Below, one piece after another: positions 1 to 8,145 of a stretch of 64,000 nucleotides of DNA. The stretch's first letter is position 1. Every line of letters begins with the position of its first letter. The notes below the pieces were generated by a model, which saw nothing but the letters and a program-made list of their open reading frames with translations, made no database searches and was not told the DNA's origin. Both the position numbers and the translations under genes were made by a program. Source of the stretch: Pectobacterium cacticida (GTDB lineage Bacteria > Pseudomonadota > Gammaproteobacteria > Enterobacterales > Enterobacteriaceae); contig NZ_CP133656.1 of NCBI RefSeq assembly GCF_036885195.1, positions 2,418,001-2,482,000 of the forward strand. Reading direction: 5' to 3'.

Positions 1-494
1 TGATACGCCTTCGCCAGCTTAAGCGCGGCTTCGACCGCTTCCGTTCCACTGTTGCTAAAGAAACTGTATTTCAGATCGCCCGGCGTCAGCGCCGCCAGCG
101 TTTTTGCTAATAGTCCCCGCAGTGGGTCGAGCAGTTCCTGGCTGTGCAGCGGTTGCTTGGTGAGTTGGCGCTCCACGGCGGCAAGCACATTTGGGTTGCG
201 ATGCCCAATGTTGAAAATGCCGTAACCGCCGAGGCAGTCCAGATATTCATTTCCTTGGGTATCAATTAACGTATTTGGGCCGCTGGCGCGCCATTCAACG
301 GCGGCATAATCGCCGCCGGTGGTGACAGATTTTCGGTATTCCAGAAAACCTGGGTTGACATATTCACGAAAACAATTCAAGACCTCTTGATTCAGTGCCG
401 CCATGTCATCGTGGGATAGCGTGTCACTATGAATCCAATGCAATGCCTGCTGAGTACACTCTAGCGGGTTAAGGTGGGCGTTTGATCTGGACAA
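1..494 (-). CDS. patA: Putrescine aminotransferase, N-terminal part (cut by window edge)
   Basis: Class III PLP-dependent aminotransferase that moves the amino group of putrescine to 2-oxoglutarate, giving 4-aminobutanal. The visible ~165 residues closely resemble the start of E. coli PatA (YgjG), including the stretches NPGFLEYRKSV, KQPLHSQELLDPLR and FSNSGTEAVEAALKLAKAYQ, the cofactor-binding part of the fold. The PLP lysine lies beyond the window. I chose the TTG at 494 because AAGGAG sits 6 nt upstream; an in-frame ATG at 518 has no clear ribosome site. patD lies upstream on the same strand, so the two enzymes make a putrescine-to-GABA route. Family call is firm; the 3' part is unseen. 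Confidence 0.93.
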   Translation of the reverse strand, partial: MSRSNAHLNPLECTQQALHWIHSDTLSHDDMAALNQEVLNCFREYVNPGFLEYRKSVTTGGDYAAVEWRASGPNTLIDTQGNEYLDCLGGYGIFNIGHRNPNVLAAVERQLTKQPLHSQELLDPLRGLLAKTLAALTPGDLKYSFFSNSGTEAVEAALKLAKAY

Positions 495-784
495 AATGTG
501 CTCCTTGTAAACGGACATCACGCGATGCCAGTTTAATTAATGCACATGACACGCCACTTGCCTGCCAAAAAATAAAATAAAATATTAAATTTCGATCTAA
601 GGCATAGGATTAGACATTTATTTTTATAAAACGCGAGTCATAGCGATGATTAACTATGTCTCACAGCCATTATCAGTATCTACAACATCACCTCCAGATG
701 AAGTGCTGCCCCGCTAACGTCCAGCGCGCCCCTTTATGAGGCGAACCACTGCGACTAAGAGCCTATCCCAGTAGGCGTATCGTC

Positions 785-2209
785 TTAATGTCGGATCATG
801 ATGTGGCGTACGATGGTGTAATCTTCCAGCCCATACATCGACATATCCTTGCCATAGCCGGATAACTTTTGCCCACCGTGCGGCATTTCGCTCACCAACA
901 TGAAGTGGGTATTCACCCAGGTACAACCATATTGCAGGCTCGCGGCCAGGCGATGCGCTCGTCCGATATCGCGCGTCCAGACCGACGACGCCAACCCGTA
1001 ATGCGAGGCATTAGCCCAATCCATTACCTGCGCCTCATCGTCGAACAGCGTAATGGAGACGACAGGCCCAAATACTTCTTTCTGGACGATCTCATCGTCC
1101 TGTTTCGCCCCCGCTAATACGGTAGGCTGGAAGTAAAATCCCTTCCCCTTCAGGCGTTCGCCCCCGGTCACAACGGTGATATGCGGCAGCGCTTTAGCGC
1201 GTTCGACAAAGCCAACCACGCGCGCCAACTGCGATTCTGTAATCAGCGGCCCGAGTTCGGTGGCTTCATCATGCGGATCGCCCATTTTTAGCGTCGCGAC
1301 CGCGTTGCCTAATGCCCCCACAACCTCATCGTAGATGGCACGCTGCACATAGAGCCGACACGCGGCGGTACAGTCCTGCCCGGCATTGTAGAAGCCAAAA
1401 CTGCGGATCCCATCAACCACTTGCTCGATATCGGCATCGTCGAACACAATCACCGGTGCTTTGCCGCCCAATTCCATATGCGTTCGTTTTACACTCGCGG
1501 CGGTATGCGCAAGAATATGCGCGCCGGTCGCAATCGACCCGGTCAGCGACACCATGTTCACTTTCTCATGCCCCGTTAGCGCATCACCGATATCCGCGCC
1601 GCGGCCAAACACAATATTGACTACGCCCGCAGGCACTATCTGCGCCACTAAATGCGCCAGATAAAACGTGGTCAGCGGCGTTTGCTCCGCCGGTTTCAAC
1701 ACCACGCAATTTCCCGCCGCCAGCGCAGGCGCCAGTTTCCAGGACGCCATCATTAGCGGATAATTCCACGGTGCAATAGATGCCACCACCCCAACCGGAT
1801 CGCGCCGGATCATCGAGGTATGCCCTTCGAGATATTCCCCCGCAGCGGAACCGTTCAGACAGCGCGCGGCGCCGGCAAAAAAGCGAAACACATCCACTAC
1901 CGCAGGCATTTCATCGTTAAGTACCGCGTGATACGGCTTACCGCAGTTTAGCGATTCAAGCTCGGCGAGGGTCTCAGCATTTTCTTCGATCGCATCAGCA
2001 ATCTGTAATAGCAATGTCGCGCGTGTTTTCGGCGTCGTGTACCGCCAGTGAGCAAACGCGGATTCTGCTGCCAGAACGGCTGCATCAACCTGGTGCAAAT
2101 CGGCTTGCGCAATAGCCGCAATACATTCCCCCGTTGCTGGGTTAACGACCTCCAACCTCTCGCCTTTTCCCGCGACTAGCTTGCCTTCGATCAGTAATTT
2201 GTCGTGCAT
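785..2209 (-). CDS. patD: Gamma-aminobutyraldehyde dehydrogenase
   Basis: NAD-dependent aldehyde dehydrogenase (474 aa, full length) that oxidises 4-aminobutanal, the product of PatA, to GABA. It matches E. coli PatD/YdcW over its whole length. Visible hallmarks are the cofactor stretch APWNYPLMMASWKLAPALAAG, the MELGGKAPV motif with the general-base glutamate, the catalytic cysteine in NAGQDCTAACR, and EVFGPVVS near the C-terminus. It lies 290 bp upstream of patA on the same strand. In E. coli the two genes are not adjacent, so here the pathway is physically gathered. The gap 495-784 is AT-rich with no gene seen. Start ATG at 2209 follows AAGGAAAAGGT. Confidence 0.95.
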   Translation of the reverse strand: MHDKLLIEGKLVAGKGERLEVVNPATGECIAAIAQADLHQVDAAVLAAESAFAHWRYTTPKTRATLLLQIADAIEENAETLAELESLNCGKPYHAVLNDEMPAVVDVFRFFAGAARCLNGSAAGEYLEGHTSMIRRDPVGVVASIAPWNYPLMMASWKLAPALAAGNCVVLKPAEQTPLTTFYLAHLVAQIVPAGVVNIVFGRGADIGDALTGHEKVNMVSLTGSIATGAHILAHTAASVKRTHMELGGKAPVIVFDDADIEQVVDGIRSFGFYNAGQDCTAACRLYVQRAIYDEVVGALGNAVATLKMGDPHDEATELGPLITESQLARVVGFVERAKALPHITVVTGGERLKGKGFYFQPTVLAGAKQDDEIVQKEVFGPVVSITLFDDEAQVMDWANASHYGLASSVWTRDIGRAHRLAASLQYGCTWVNTHFMLVSEMPHGGQKLSGYGKDMSMYGLEDYTIVRHIMIRH

Positions 2210-2311
2210 ACCTTTTCCTTACAGCGTCATCGCCGTATTTATCATGGCGTTCTGTAACAGGGGCCTGCAAAAAACCTGCCACATCGTACCGTTCGGCCCA
2301 TCCATTGCACA

Positions 2312-2479
2312 TCAGACGCCGGGATCATTGTCCGGCATTTTCTTTGCCTGTTCCGCGGCCCGTTTCGCTTCCTCCGCCAGCGCGTCGATCTCTTCTTCTG
2401 TCAGTTGACCCGATGCCTCATGCACCTTTGCTAACCCTTCGCTCACCGTAACGTCTTTGGGATCATCCTTCGTCGTCAT
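2312..2479 (-). CDS. Small charged hypothetical protein (55 aa)
   Basis: A 55-residue acidic/basic protein starting MTTKDDPKDV and ending MPDNDPGV, with a helix-forming middle rich in Glu, Ala and Lys (LTEEEIDALAEEAKRAAEQ). The ATG at 2479 has GAGG 7 nt upstream; an alternative ATG at 2485 is too close to it. It lies about 100 bp upstream of patD on the same strand. No signal peptide, membrane segment or catalytic motif. I do not recognise it. Coding is supported by the ribosome site, the clean ORF and a protein-like composition. Confidence 0.6.
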   Translation of the reverse strand: MTTKDDPKDVTVSEGLAKVHEASGQLTEEEIDALAEEAKRAAEQAKKMPDNDPGV

Positions 2480-2588
2480 CGCCATTCCTCTCTATCAAAT
2501 AATATGTCTGCTAATAGTAAGTGTAGTCGATGGTAACAATCCGTCAGTCTGAAGAAGATTTAACGCGGCTTTTCGCCTGGGTATATGT

Positions 2589-2607
2589 GATAATAATTAT
2601 CAATTAC
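2589..2607. promoter_or_regulatory. Putative Fur box upstream of hasI
   Basis: The AT-rich near-palindrome TGATAATAATTATCAATTA resembles the Fur consensus of alternating GATAAT/ATTATC hexamers. It lies about 150 bp before hasI, where an iron-controlled promoter is expected: Has systems are known to be Fur-repressed with haem/HasI activation on top. Pattern match by eye only. Confidence 0.65.
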
Positions 2608-2741
2608 ATCGTATTTATTTGCCCAGGCCCTTGTCCCGTCGATGTCAGCGGACAGGCTCGCCCCGCCAGAGAATAATGCAGTAAAAAATAGGGGGCGATT
2701 GCCGCAGAGTCGGCGGGAAGATGACCTGGTGGGGCGTTGGC

Positions 2742-3251
2742 ATGTCAGAGTCTGAACTCAGGATGTTGTTCAACCACTATGCAGAACGGTTAGAACGTTA
2801 TCTCAATCATAAACTGCGTGACACTCAGATCGCGGCAGATCTGGTACAAGAGAGCTTTTTGCGCTTGGCGCAACGCTTAGAGCAGCAGAATGATGTAGAA
2901 GATAAGAAAGCGTATCTCTATAAAACAGCCAATAATTTACTACTCGATTATGTCCGTCACCAGCAGCGTTGGCGGCAGGCGCTCCCCTTTGACGATATAG
3001 AGGCGGCGCAGGAAGGCCTACCGGAGACGACACCGCATCTCGATCAAACGGCTATCGCCCAACAGGAGTTGGAGCGTCTGGCTAACATATTGGCAACCCT
3101 GCCTGAACGCACGCAGTTAATCTTTCAATTGCATCGGTTTGAACACATGACGCAGGCGCAAATTGCTCAGCAGTTGGGCGTTTCCCTCAGCACCGTGGAG
3201 AAGCATCTTGCCATGACGTTACAGGCAATGATGACGATCCGTGCCTCATGA
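2742..3251 (+). CDS. hasI: ECF sigma factor HasI (FecI family)
   Basis: Extracytoplasmic-function sigma-70 factor (169 aa) that directs transcription of haem-uptake genes when haem-loaded haemophore is sensed by HasR. Region 2 is seen in YLNHKLRDTQIAADLVQESFLRLAQ and the DNA-melting part DNLLLDYVRHQQRW-like stretch; region 4 helix-turn-helix is seen in MTQAQIAQQLGVSLSTVEKHL. The start at 2742 (MSESEL) follows GGTGGGG; an in-frame ATG at 2721 has a purine run too close to it. It is followed after 100 bp by hasS, the anti-sigma gene. A Fur-type box lies upstream. FecI-family call is firm; the Has name rests on the hasR/hasA neighbours. Confidence 0.92.
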   Translation: MSESELRMLFNHYAERLERYLNHKLRDTQIAADLVQESFLRLAQRLEQQNDVEDKKAYLYKTANNLLLDYVRHQQRWRQALPFDDIEAAQEGLPETTPHLDQTAIAQQELERLANILATLPERTQLIFQLHRFEHMTQAQIAQQLGVSLSTVEKHLAMTLQAMMTIRAS

Positions 3252-3286
3252 AAAAGTGCTGTTATCATGAAATAATCACAATATAT

Positions 3287-3315
3287 TTACGGGTTTATTG
3301 GCGTCAAACGTCTAC
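3287..3315 (+). promoter_or_regulatory. HasI-type promoter of hasS
   Basis: TTACGGGTT (3287-3295), 13 nt, then CGTCTAC (3309-3315). The same two elements with the same 13-nt spacer occur upstream of hasR (4421-4449), although the spacers differ. This is what an ECF sigma promoter pair should look like, with -35 and -10 elements placed about 35 bp before the hasS start. Seen directly; the link to HasI is inferred from context. Confidence 0.75.
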
Positions 3316-3350
3316 CTATTTAGAGCCCCTACACACTCCAGGCCTATAAC

Positions 3351-4304
3351 ATGAACGATTATCCCACTGACATCCAGCAGCACGCCGCGCGATGGGCCAT
3401 ACGCCTGGCTGAAGCGCCGCTGGATGATGAACAAGAACGGGCATTCCAGCACTGGCTGGCACTGGATCCACGCCATCGCGACGCATTGGAACAGGCTGGG
3501 AGGCTCTGGCATGGGCTAGGGTCGCTCAGCGTCGAGCAACGGCAAGTGCTGCAACCACCAGCGCCAGCAACCTTTCCCATCAAACGCGTCAATCGCGCGA
3601 CGCAGTGGAAAATCGCGGCCTTGCTGTTACTGGGTTTCAGTATCGGTACGACGTGGATTTCAGACGGTATCCTCATGCTGCGCTCGGATTTCCATACCGC
3701 GCATCAGGTCAAACATGTGACGCTCCCGGATGGCAGTCGGGTCGATATGGATGCGGGCAGTGCTATCTCACTCGCCTATACGCCGCAAGCGCGACGCGTC
3801 ACGCTGCTACAAGGCTCTGCCTGGTTCACCGTCGCGCCAACGACCGCCCAGGAAAAACGGCCTTTTCTGGTCGATGCCGCGTCGGGAACAACGCAAGCGC
3901 TCGGTACGCAGTTTATGGTGCAAAACACCGCGGAGACAGCGACCGTCGGCGTGGTGGAGCACAGCGTTCAGGTCACGGCTAACGGGCAAACATTGCGGCT
4001 TGATGAGCAGCAGGCAGCGCGTTACTCCGAACAAGGAATGGCGCGACTCCCCGGCTGGAATAGCCGCGAACGCGGCGACTGGCGACGCGGCCTGCTAATT
4101 TTTGATCAACAACCGTTAGCCACGGTGGTCGCACGTATCAATCAATATCGCGCGGGGACCATCGTTATCGCGAATTCCGCGCTGCGCCAACGTCAGGTCA
4201 GCGGCATTTTTTCACTGAGTAAGTTAGATGGCGCATTACACACCATCACCACGGAACTCGGCGTCAAAACCGTCGCCCTCCCTGGCGTCATGCTGTTGTA
4301 CTAA
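3351..4304 (+). CDS. hasS: Anti-sigma factor HasS (FecR family)
   Basis: Inner-membrane anti-sigma regulator (317 aa) that holds HasI inactive and releases it when the HasR signalling domain reports bound haem. The N-terminal cytoplasmic domain (about 1-70, with HAARWAIRLAEAPLDDEQE and FQHWLALDPRHR) is the FecR-type sigma-binding region. One transmembrane helix lies at about 86-103 (WKIAALLLLGFSIGTTWI). The periplasmic FecR domain follows (HVTLPDGSRVDMDAGS, LLQGSAWFTV). The C-terminal part, to residue 317, would contact the HasR N-terminal domain. It has its own HasI-type promoter 35 bp upstream, so it is probably induced by its own partner, as described for Serratia hasS. Confidence 0.92.
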   Translation: MNDYPTDIQQHAARWAIRLAEAPLDDEQERAFQHWLALDPRHRDALEQAGRLWHGLGSLSVEQRQVLQPPAPATFPIKRVNRATQWKIAALLLLGFSIGTTWISDGILMLRSDFHTAHQVKHVTLPDGSRVDMDAGSAISLAYTPQARRVTLLQGSAWFTVAPTTAQEKRPFLVDAASGTTQALGTQFMVQNTAETATVGVVEHSVQVTANGQTLRLDEQQAARYSEQGMARLPGWNSRERGDWRRGLLIFDQQPLATVVARINQYRAGTIVIANSALRQRQVSGIFSLSKLDGALHTITTELGVKTVALPGVMLLY

Positions 4305-4331
4305 TCTTTTCCCCCTTATCTTCCCCAATCT

Positions 4332-4352
4332 GCCATGCCGCTCAGGCGTGGC
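4332..4352 (+). terminator. Possible terminator hairpin after hasS
   Basis: GCCATGCC, 5-nt loop, GGCGTGGC (one G-T pair), followed after a pyrimidine-rich stretch by TGTTTTTTG. It sits 27 bp after the hasS stop and before the separate hasR promoter. The T-run is about 15 nt from the stem, so termination is uncertain. Confidence 0.4.
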
Positions 4353-4420
4353 TGTCTCTCTCTCCTGTTTTTTGTATTCACAACGTCGCAACGCGCGTTA
4401 GAAAAAATTTAAATATTTTT

Positions 4421-4449
4421 TTACGGGTTCCGTCGTCTCGTCCGTCTAC
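4421..4449 (+). promoter_or_regulatory. HasI-type promoter of hasR
   Basis: TTACGGGTT (4421-4429), 13-nt spacer, CGTCTAC (4443-4449), identical in both elements and in spacing to the hasS promoter. The Fur-type palindrome begins 9 bp downstream (4458), over the expected transcription start. That placement allows haem activation through HasI and iron repression through Fur on one promoter. Confidence 0.75.
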
Positions 4450-4457
4450 TTATTTGG

Positions 4458-4480
4458 GTAATGATTTTTATTATCATTAC
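4458..4480. promoter_or_regulatory. Fur box overlapping the hasR start region
   Basis: A 23-bp palindrome with perfect 8-bp arms, GTAATGAT (4458-4465) and ATCATTAC (4473-4480), around an AT spacer. This is a classic Fur-box pattern. It lies 80 bp upstream of hasR and directly after the HasI-type promoter, where bound Fur would block initiation. Confidence 0.8.
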
Positions 4481-4559
4481 CATTAAGAATTAAAGGGCAA
4501 CTAACCCTTTGTATTTTGGTGACATTTACCTATCGAATGAATGGTAGACCAGGTGAGAC

Positions 4560-7238
4560 ATGTTTAAAGACACACAACAGCACTATCAAGCATTGTTACA
4601 ACTTAATCCCCTATCTCTTGCCATCGGCATTGCGCTTTCGTTGCCCGGCGCGTTTCAGTCCGTGCAAGCAGAAACGCCAGCCGCTGGCGTTCAAGCGACG
4701 GCTCGCCAGAGCGTCGCTTTCTCCATCAATCCACAACCACTAAGCAGCGCCTTACTACGTTTCGCAGAACAAGCAGGGTTACAGGTCTTTTTTGCCGACG
4801 TCAGACTGGAAAATATGCAGTCAGTCGCGCTTAACGGACGCTATACCCCGGAGCAGGGGCTAAATAAGATGATCGGCATTAATCCGGTCGACTTTTCGAT
4901 CGATAGCAATGGCGTTATTACCCTGCGCCCACGAGCCGTCAACGTCGATACCGCTAAAGTCAACGATGTGATAACGGTGCGCGCCGTCAGCGTCGCCAAT
5001 CCCGGCGATTGGATCTACGAACAGCCACGCGCCATCAGCGTTATTTCGCGCGAACAGATGGATAACCGTCCGGCGCGCCACGCGGCCGATTTGCTGGAAC
5101 AGTCTGCCGGTGTTTACTCCAGCGTCAGCCAGCAGGATCCCGCATTATCGGTAAATATCCGCGGCATTCAGGATTTTGGTCGCGTCAATATGAATATCGA
5201 CGGCATGCGGCAGAATTTCCAGAAAACGGGTTATGGTCAGCGTAACGGCCAGATGTATATCGATTCCGAACTACTCTCCGGCGTAACGGTTGAAAAAGGC
5301 GCGACGAATAACATGGGGAGCGCCGGAACGCTAGGCGGTGTAGCAACATTTAATACTGCTAGCGCCAGCGATTTTCTGGCACCAGGTAAAGAGCTAGGCG
5401 GTAAGCTACACGCAAGTACTGGCGATAATGGCACCCACTTTATTGGCAGTGGAATTCTCGCGATAGGCAATGAAACAGGGGATATTCTAGTCGGGGCAAG
5501 TGAGCGCCATTTGGGAGATTACTGGCCGGGGAATGATGGCAACCTCGGTAATATCCGTATTCCCGGAAATTCAACTAATTACAATGAGTGGGCGAATAAC
5601 TTAAAGCATCAAAAAGTGACCAGCGCGGCCTACACCATGCACTCGCGACTGGCGAAAGTCGGCTGGAATCAGCCTGCCAATCAGCGCTTCCAGCTCAGCT
5701 ATATGCAAACGCAAACCTCTTCTGAAAACGCAGGGACGCTATCCAATCTTTCCAATACCGAACTGGGTTGGAAAGCCAGCGGACACAGCGAGATTATGGC
5801 ACGCAGTACCGCGCTGGATTACAGCTTGAAGCCGGACGATCAGCGCTGGCTGGATTTTAAGGCCAAGATTTATTACGCCGATACCAATAACGACACCGAT
5901 AACTATGCGCTCTCTAATACCAGTGCCTATCATGAAAGCACGCGGCTACGCACGTACGGCGCCCAAGCGCAGAATACCTCGACGCTGTGGCAGCAGGGCG
6001 CGCACGATCTGAAAACTGACTACGGACTGGATTTCTATTACGACAAGATCACGACAGACAGCACCAATAGCACGGCCAGTAACGCAACCCCAGAGGGAAA
6101 CCGTGCGATGGCCAGCCTGTTCGCGAACCTGAATTACGCCTACGACGAATGGGTAACGCTGCAAGGTGGTCTGCGTTACGACCGCTACCGGTTACGCGGC
6201 ACCACCAGTATCAGCTATCGGGAAATTCCCTATACTATCGCGGATCCCTGTAAGGAAAGGTCAATCGCACGTTGCCCCGCGTTCGTGACCACCACGCAGG
6301 ATTGGAATGTCGATGACGAACACGGCAAACTTTCCCCCACCCTGTTTGCTGGCGTCCGCCCCGGCGTTGAATGGCTACAGCTGTTCACCAGCTATGGCCT
6401 GTCCTGGCGTCCGCCATCAGTCAGCGAAACCTTTGCCAACGGCACCTACAGTGCAGGCAACTATTACCTCTATCCAAACCCCAACCTTAAGCCAGAACGC
6501 TCTCGCGCCTGGGAGGTCGGATTCAATATTCAGCAGCCTAATCTGCTCGTTGATGGCGACAGACTGGTCAGCAAAGTGTCCTATTTTGACACCCGGATCA
6601 ACAACTACATCAGCCTGAACGGCGCTCGCAATAAACCGGGCTATAACGGCTATTCCCTCAGCAATTCCGTGTTCCAGAACAATCTGGCGAAGAGTCGCTT
6701 CCGCGGCATGGAATACCAGCTTAATTACGACGCGGGCTTTTTATATGTCGATGCCACCTACACCCACATGATCGGCAATAACGATTTCTGTGCGCCGGTG
6801 GCCTGGATGGGCGGCGTCACGACCGTCGGCGGTTCCAGAGGCAACTACTACTCTACGCCTGTCGATACCACAGCTAGCGATTTCTCTTGTCAGAAAACGC
6901 TGTTATTCAGCAACGCGGCCTATCTGCCGGGCGACCGCGGTTCCGTCACGCTGGGGACACGAGTCTTCGATCGCAAGCTGGATATGGGCGTCACGATGCG
7001 CTTCGCTCCCGGCTATCAGGATGCTGCCGCACCGGCCAACTCCGCCTATTTAGCCGACTGGCCCAAATATGAGGTTTACGATCTGTACGCCAGCTATCGT
7101 CTGACCGACAGCCTGACGGTACGCGGTTCCGTCGAGAATATCGCTAACCGTACTTACATCGTGAGCTATGGCGAATCACTGGGTTACACGCCAAGCCGGG
7201 GCAGAACAGTGCAGGCTGGCGTGGAGTACCGATTCTAA
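4560..7238 (+). CDS. hasR: Haem/haemophore TonB-dependent receptor HasR
   Basis: Outer-membrane receptor (892 aa) that takes haem from HasA and imports it with TonB energy. Signal peptide ends at about residue 37 (VQA/ETP). The N-terminal signalling (STN) domain is at about 50-125 (FSINPQPLSSALLRFAEQAG). A TonB box-like NDVITVRA is at about 135-142. The plug follows (RHAADLLEQSAGVYSS, NIRGIQDFGRVNMNIDGMR), then the 22-strand-type barrel ending in a terminal Phe (GVEYRF). At the plug position matching the Serratia haem ligand H189, this protein has Tyr225 (mature 188, TGYGQRNG). The loop near the second ligand (621-640, SETFANGTYSAGNYYLYPNP) has no histidine, only tyrosines. See findings. Regulated by the HasI-type promoter and Fur box upstream. 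Confidence 0.95.
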   Translation: MFKDTQQHYQALLQLNPLSLAIGIALSLPGAFQSVQAETPAAGVQATARQSVAFSINPQPLSSALLRFAEQAGLQVFFADVRLENMQSVALNGRYTPEQGLNKMIGINPVDFSIDSNGVITLRPRAVNVDTAKVNDVITVRAVSVANPGDWIYEQPRAISVISREQMDNRPARHAADLLEQSAGVYSSVSQQDPALSVNIRGIQDFGRVNMNIDGMRQNFQKTGYGQRNGQMYIDSELLSGVTVEKGATNNMGSAGTLGGVATFNTASASDFLAPGKELGGKLHASTGDNGTHFIGSGILAIGNETGDILVGASERHLGDYWPGNDGNLGNIRIPGNSTNYNEWANNLKHQKVTSAAYTMHSRLAKVGWNQPANQRFQLSYMQTQTSSENAGTLSNLSNTELGWKASGHSEIMARSTALDYSLKPDDQRWLDFKAKIYYADTNNDTDNYALSNTSAYHESTRLRTYGAQAQNTSTLWQQGAHDLKTDYGLDFYYDKITTDSTNSTASNATPEGNRAMASLFANLNYAYDEWVTLQGGLRYDRYRLRGTTSISYREIPYTIADPCKERSIARCPAFVTTTQDWNVDDEHGKLSPTLFAGVRPGVEWLQLFTSYGLSWRPPSVSETFANGTYSAGNYYLYPNPNLKPERSRAWEVGFNIQQPNLLVDGDRLVSKVSYFDTRINNYISLNGARNKPGYNGYSLSNSVFQNNLAKSRFRGMEYQLNYDAGFLYVDATYTHMIGNNDFCAPVAWMGGVTTVGGSRGNYYSTPVDTTASDFSCQKTLLFSNAAYLPGDRGSVTLGTRVFDRKLDMGVTMRFAPGYQDAAAPANSAYLADWPKYEVYDLYASYRLTDSLTVRGSVENIANRTYIVSYGESLGYTPSRGRTVQAGVEYRF

Positions 7239-7304
7239 TTTCCCTGTTTCCCCACGCGGGAGGCAGGAAAACAAAGGGGATGGGATGGCTCATCCTCTTT
7301 CACG

Positions 7305-7328
7305 ACAGACACGGATGACCGTGCCTGT
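7305..7328 (+). other. RNA hairpin between hasR and hasA
   Basis: ACAGACACGG, loop ATGA, CCGTGCCTGT, with one internal mismatch, lies between the hasR stop and hasA. No T-run follows, so it is more likely an mRNA processing or 3'-protecting hairpin than a terminator. Such a hairpin would help HasA, needed in large amounts, to outnumber HasR. Function inferred. Confidence 0.5.
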
Positions 7329-7355
7329 AGATCGTTAGTTAATGAGGAATCTATT

Positions 7356-7976
7356 ATGAGTTTTGCAATTACCTACGATGCCTACTATGCCAATTACAGC
7401 ATTGCCAGCTACCTGACTGAATGGTCGGCAGCGTTTGGTGACGTTAACCATACCGCGGGTAATACACAAGTCGGTGGCAATAATACCGGGGGCTTTTACG
7501 GCGGCGATACCTTTATAGACGGTACTCAATATGCGATCACGAGTACGCAGAACGATTTCTCCGCGCTCATTGCCGGCGGGGATCTGACCTATAGCCTCTT
7601 CACACCTCCAGCCCACACGCTGTACGGCGACCTGGACAGCCTGTCCTTCGGGAACGTCCTGCAAGGCGGCACCACCGCGGGCACCACGTACTCTCTTGCT
7701 GAGCCGGAAGTCACCTTCAGCGGACTGGATCTCTCCACAGACGTTGCCAATCTGACCGTGAGCGATCGCGGTGTCGTTCATGACGTGATTTACGGCCTGA
7801 TGAGCGGCCAGGTTCAGCCGCTGCTGGATGCGCTGACTAACGCAGGTATCGATATTAACGCCAGCCTGGATAGCCTGAGCTTCGCAACAGCAGCCTCCGA
7901 TGCTGCGCTTTCTGCCGATACCGTGGTCGACGTCGTCGGCGTTGCCGATACTACCGTCGATCTGCTGGCCGCATAA
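7356..7976 (+). CDS. hasA: Secreted haemophore HasA
   Basis: Small secreted protein (206 aa) that captures haem outside the cell and hands it to HasR. Close to Serratia HasA throughout. The haem loop has His32 (FGDVNHT), the same position as the Serratia ligand. The second ligand is Tyr79 (GGDLTYSLF), supported by His87 (PPAHTLYG). There is no N-terminal signal peptide. The C-terminus ends VDLLAA, the hydrophobic type I secretion signal recognised by HasDE. The middle carries the GLMSG stretch of the family. A ribosome site (GAGGAA) lies 8 nt before the ATG. A strong hairpin follows the gene. Confidence 0.95.
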   Translation: MSFAITYDAYYANYSIASYLTEWSAAFGDVNHTAGNTQVGGNNTGGFYGGDTFIDGTQYAITSTQNDFSALIAGGDLTYSLFTPPAHTLYGDLDSLSFGNVLQGGTTAGTTYSLAEPEVTFSGLDLSTDVANLTVSDRGVVHDVIYGLMSGQVQPLLDALTNAGIDINASLDSLSFATAASDAALSADTVVDVVGVADTTVDLLAA

Positions 7977-7978
7977 GA

Positions 7979-8010
7979 AAACGGCTAAAAGATGACGCTT
8001 TTAGCCGTTT
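7979..8010 (+). terminator. Strong hairpin after hasA (attenuator/terminator)
   Basis: A perfect 13-bp stem: AAACGGCTAAAAG (7979-7991), 6-nt loop, CTTTTAGCCGTTT (7998-8010), 2 nt after the hasA stop. The T-run is only the stem's TTT, so termination is probably partial. That would keep hasA mRNA high and hasDEF lower in one operon. Confidence 0.75.
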
Positions 8011-8145
8011 GATAGCAAGCACACCATTGCGGTGAAGTGAGCGCAAACACCGCAGTGGTTATCTCATTGTAAGGACGGCTGAAAAACCGCGTCAATAGTA
8101 GTACGGCCAACGACGACGCACTATTTATTGAAGAAGGAACATCCC

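Noticed and set aside
7335..7781. 148-codon minus-strand open frame opposite hasA
   Set aside because: It mirrors hasA, whose ligand residues and secretion signal are intact; no ribosome site or family pattern.
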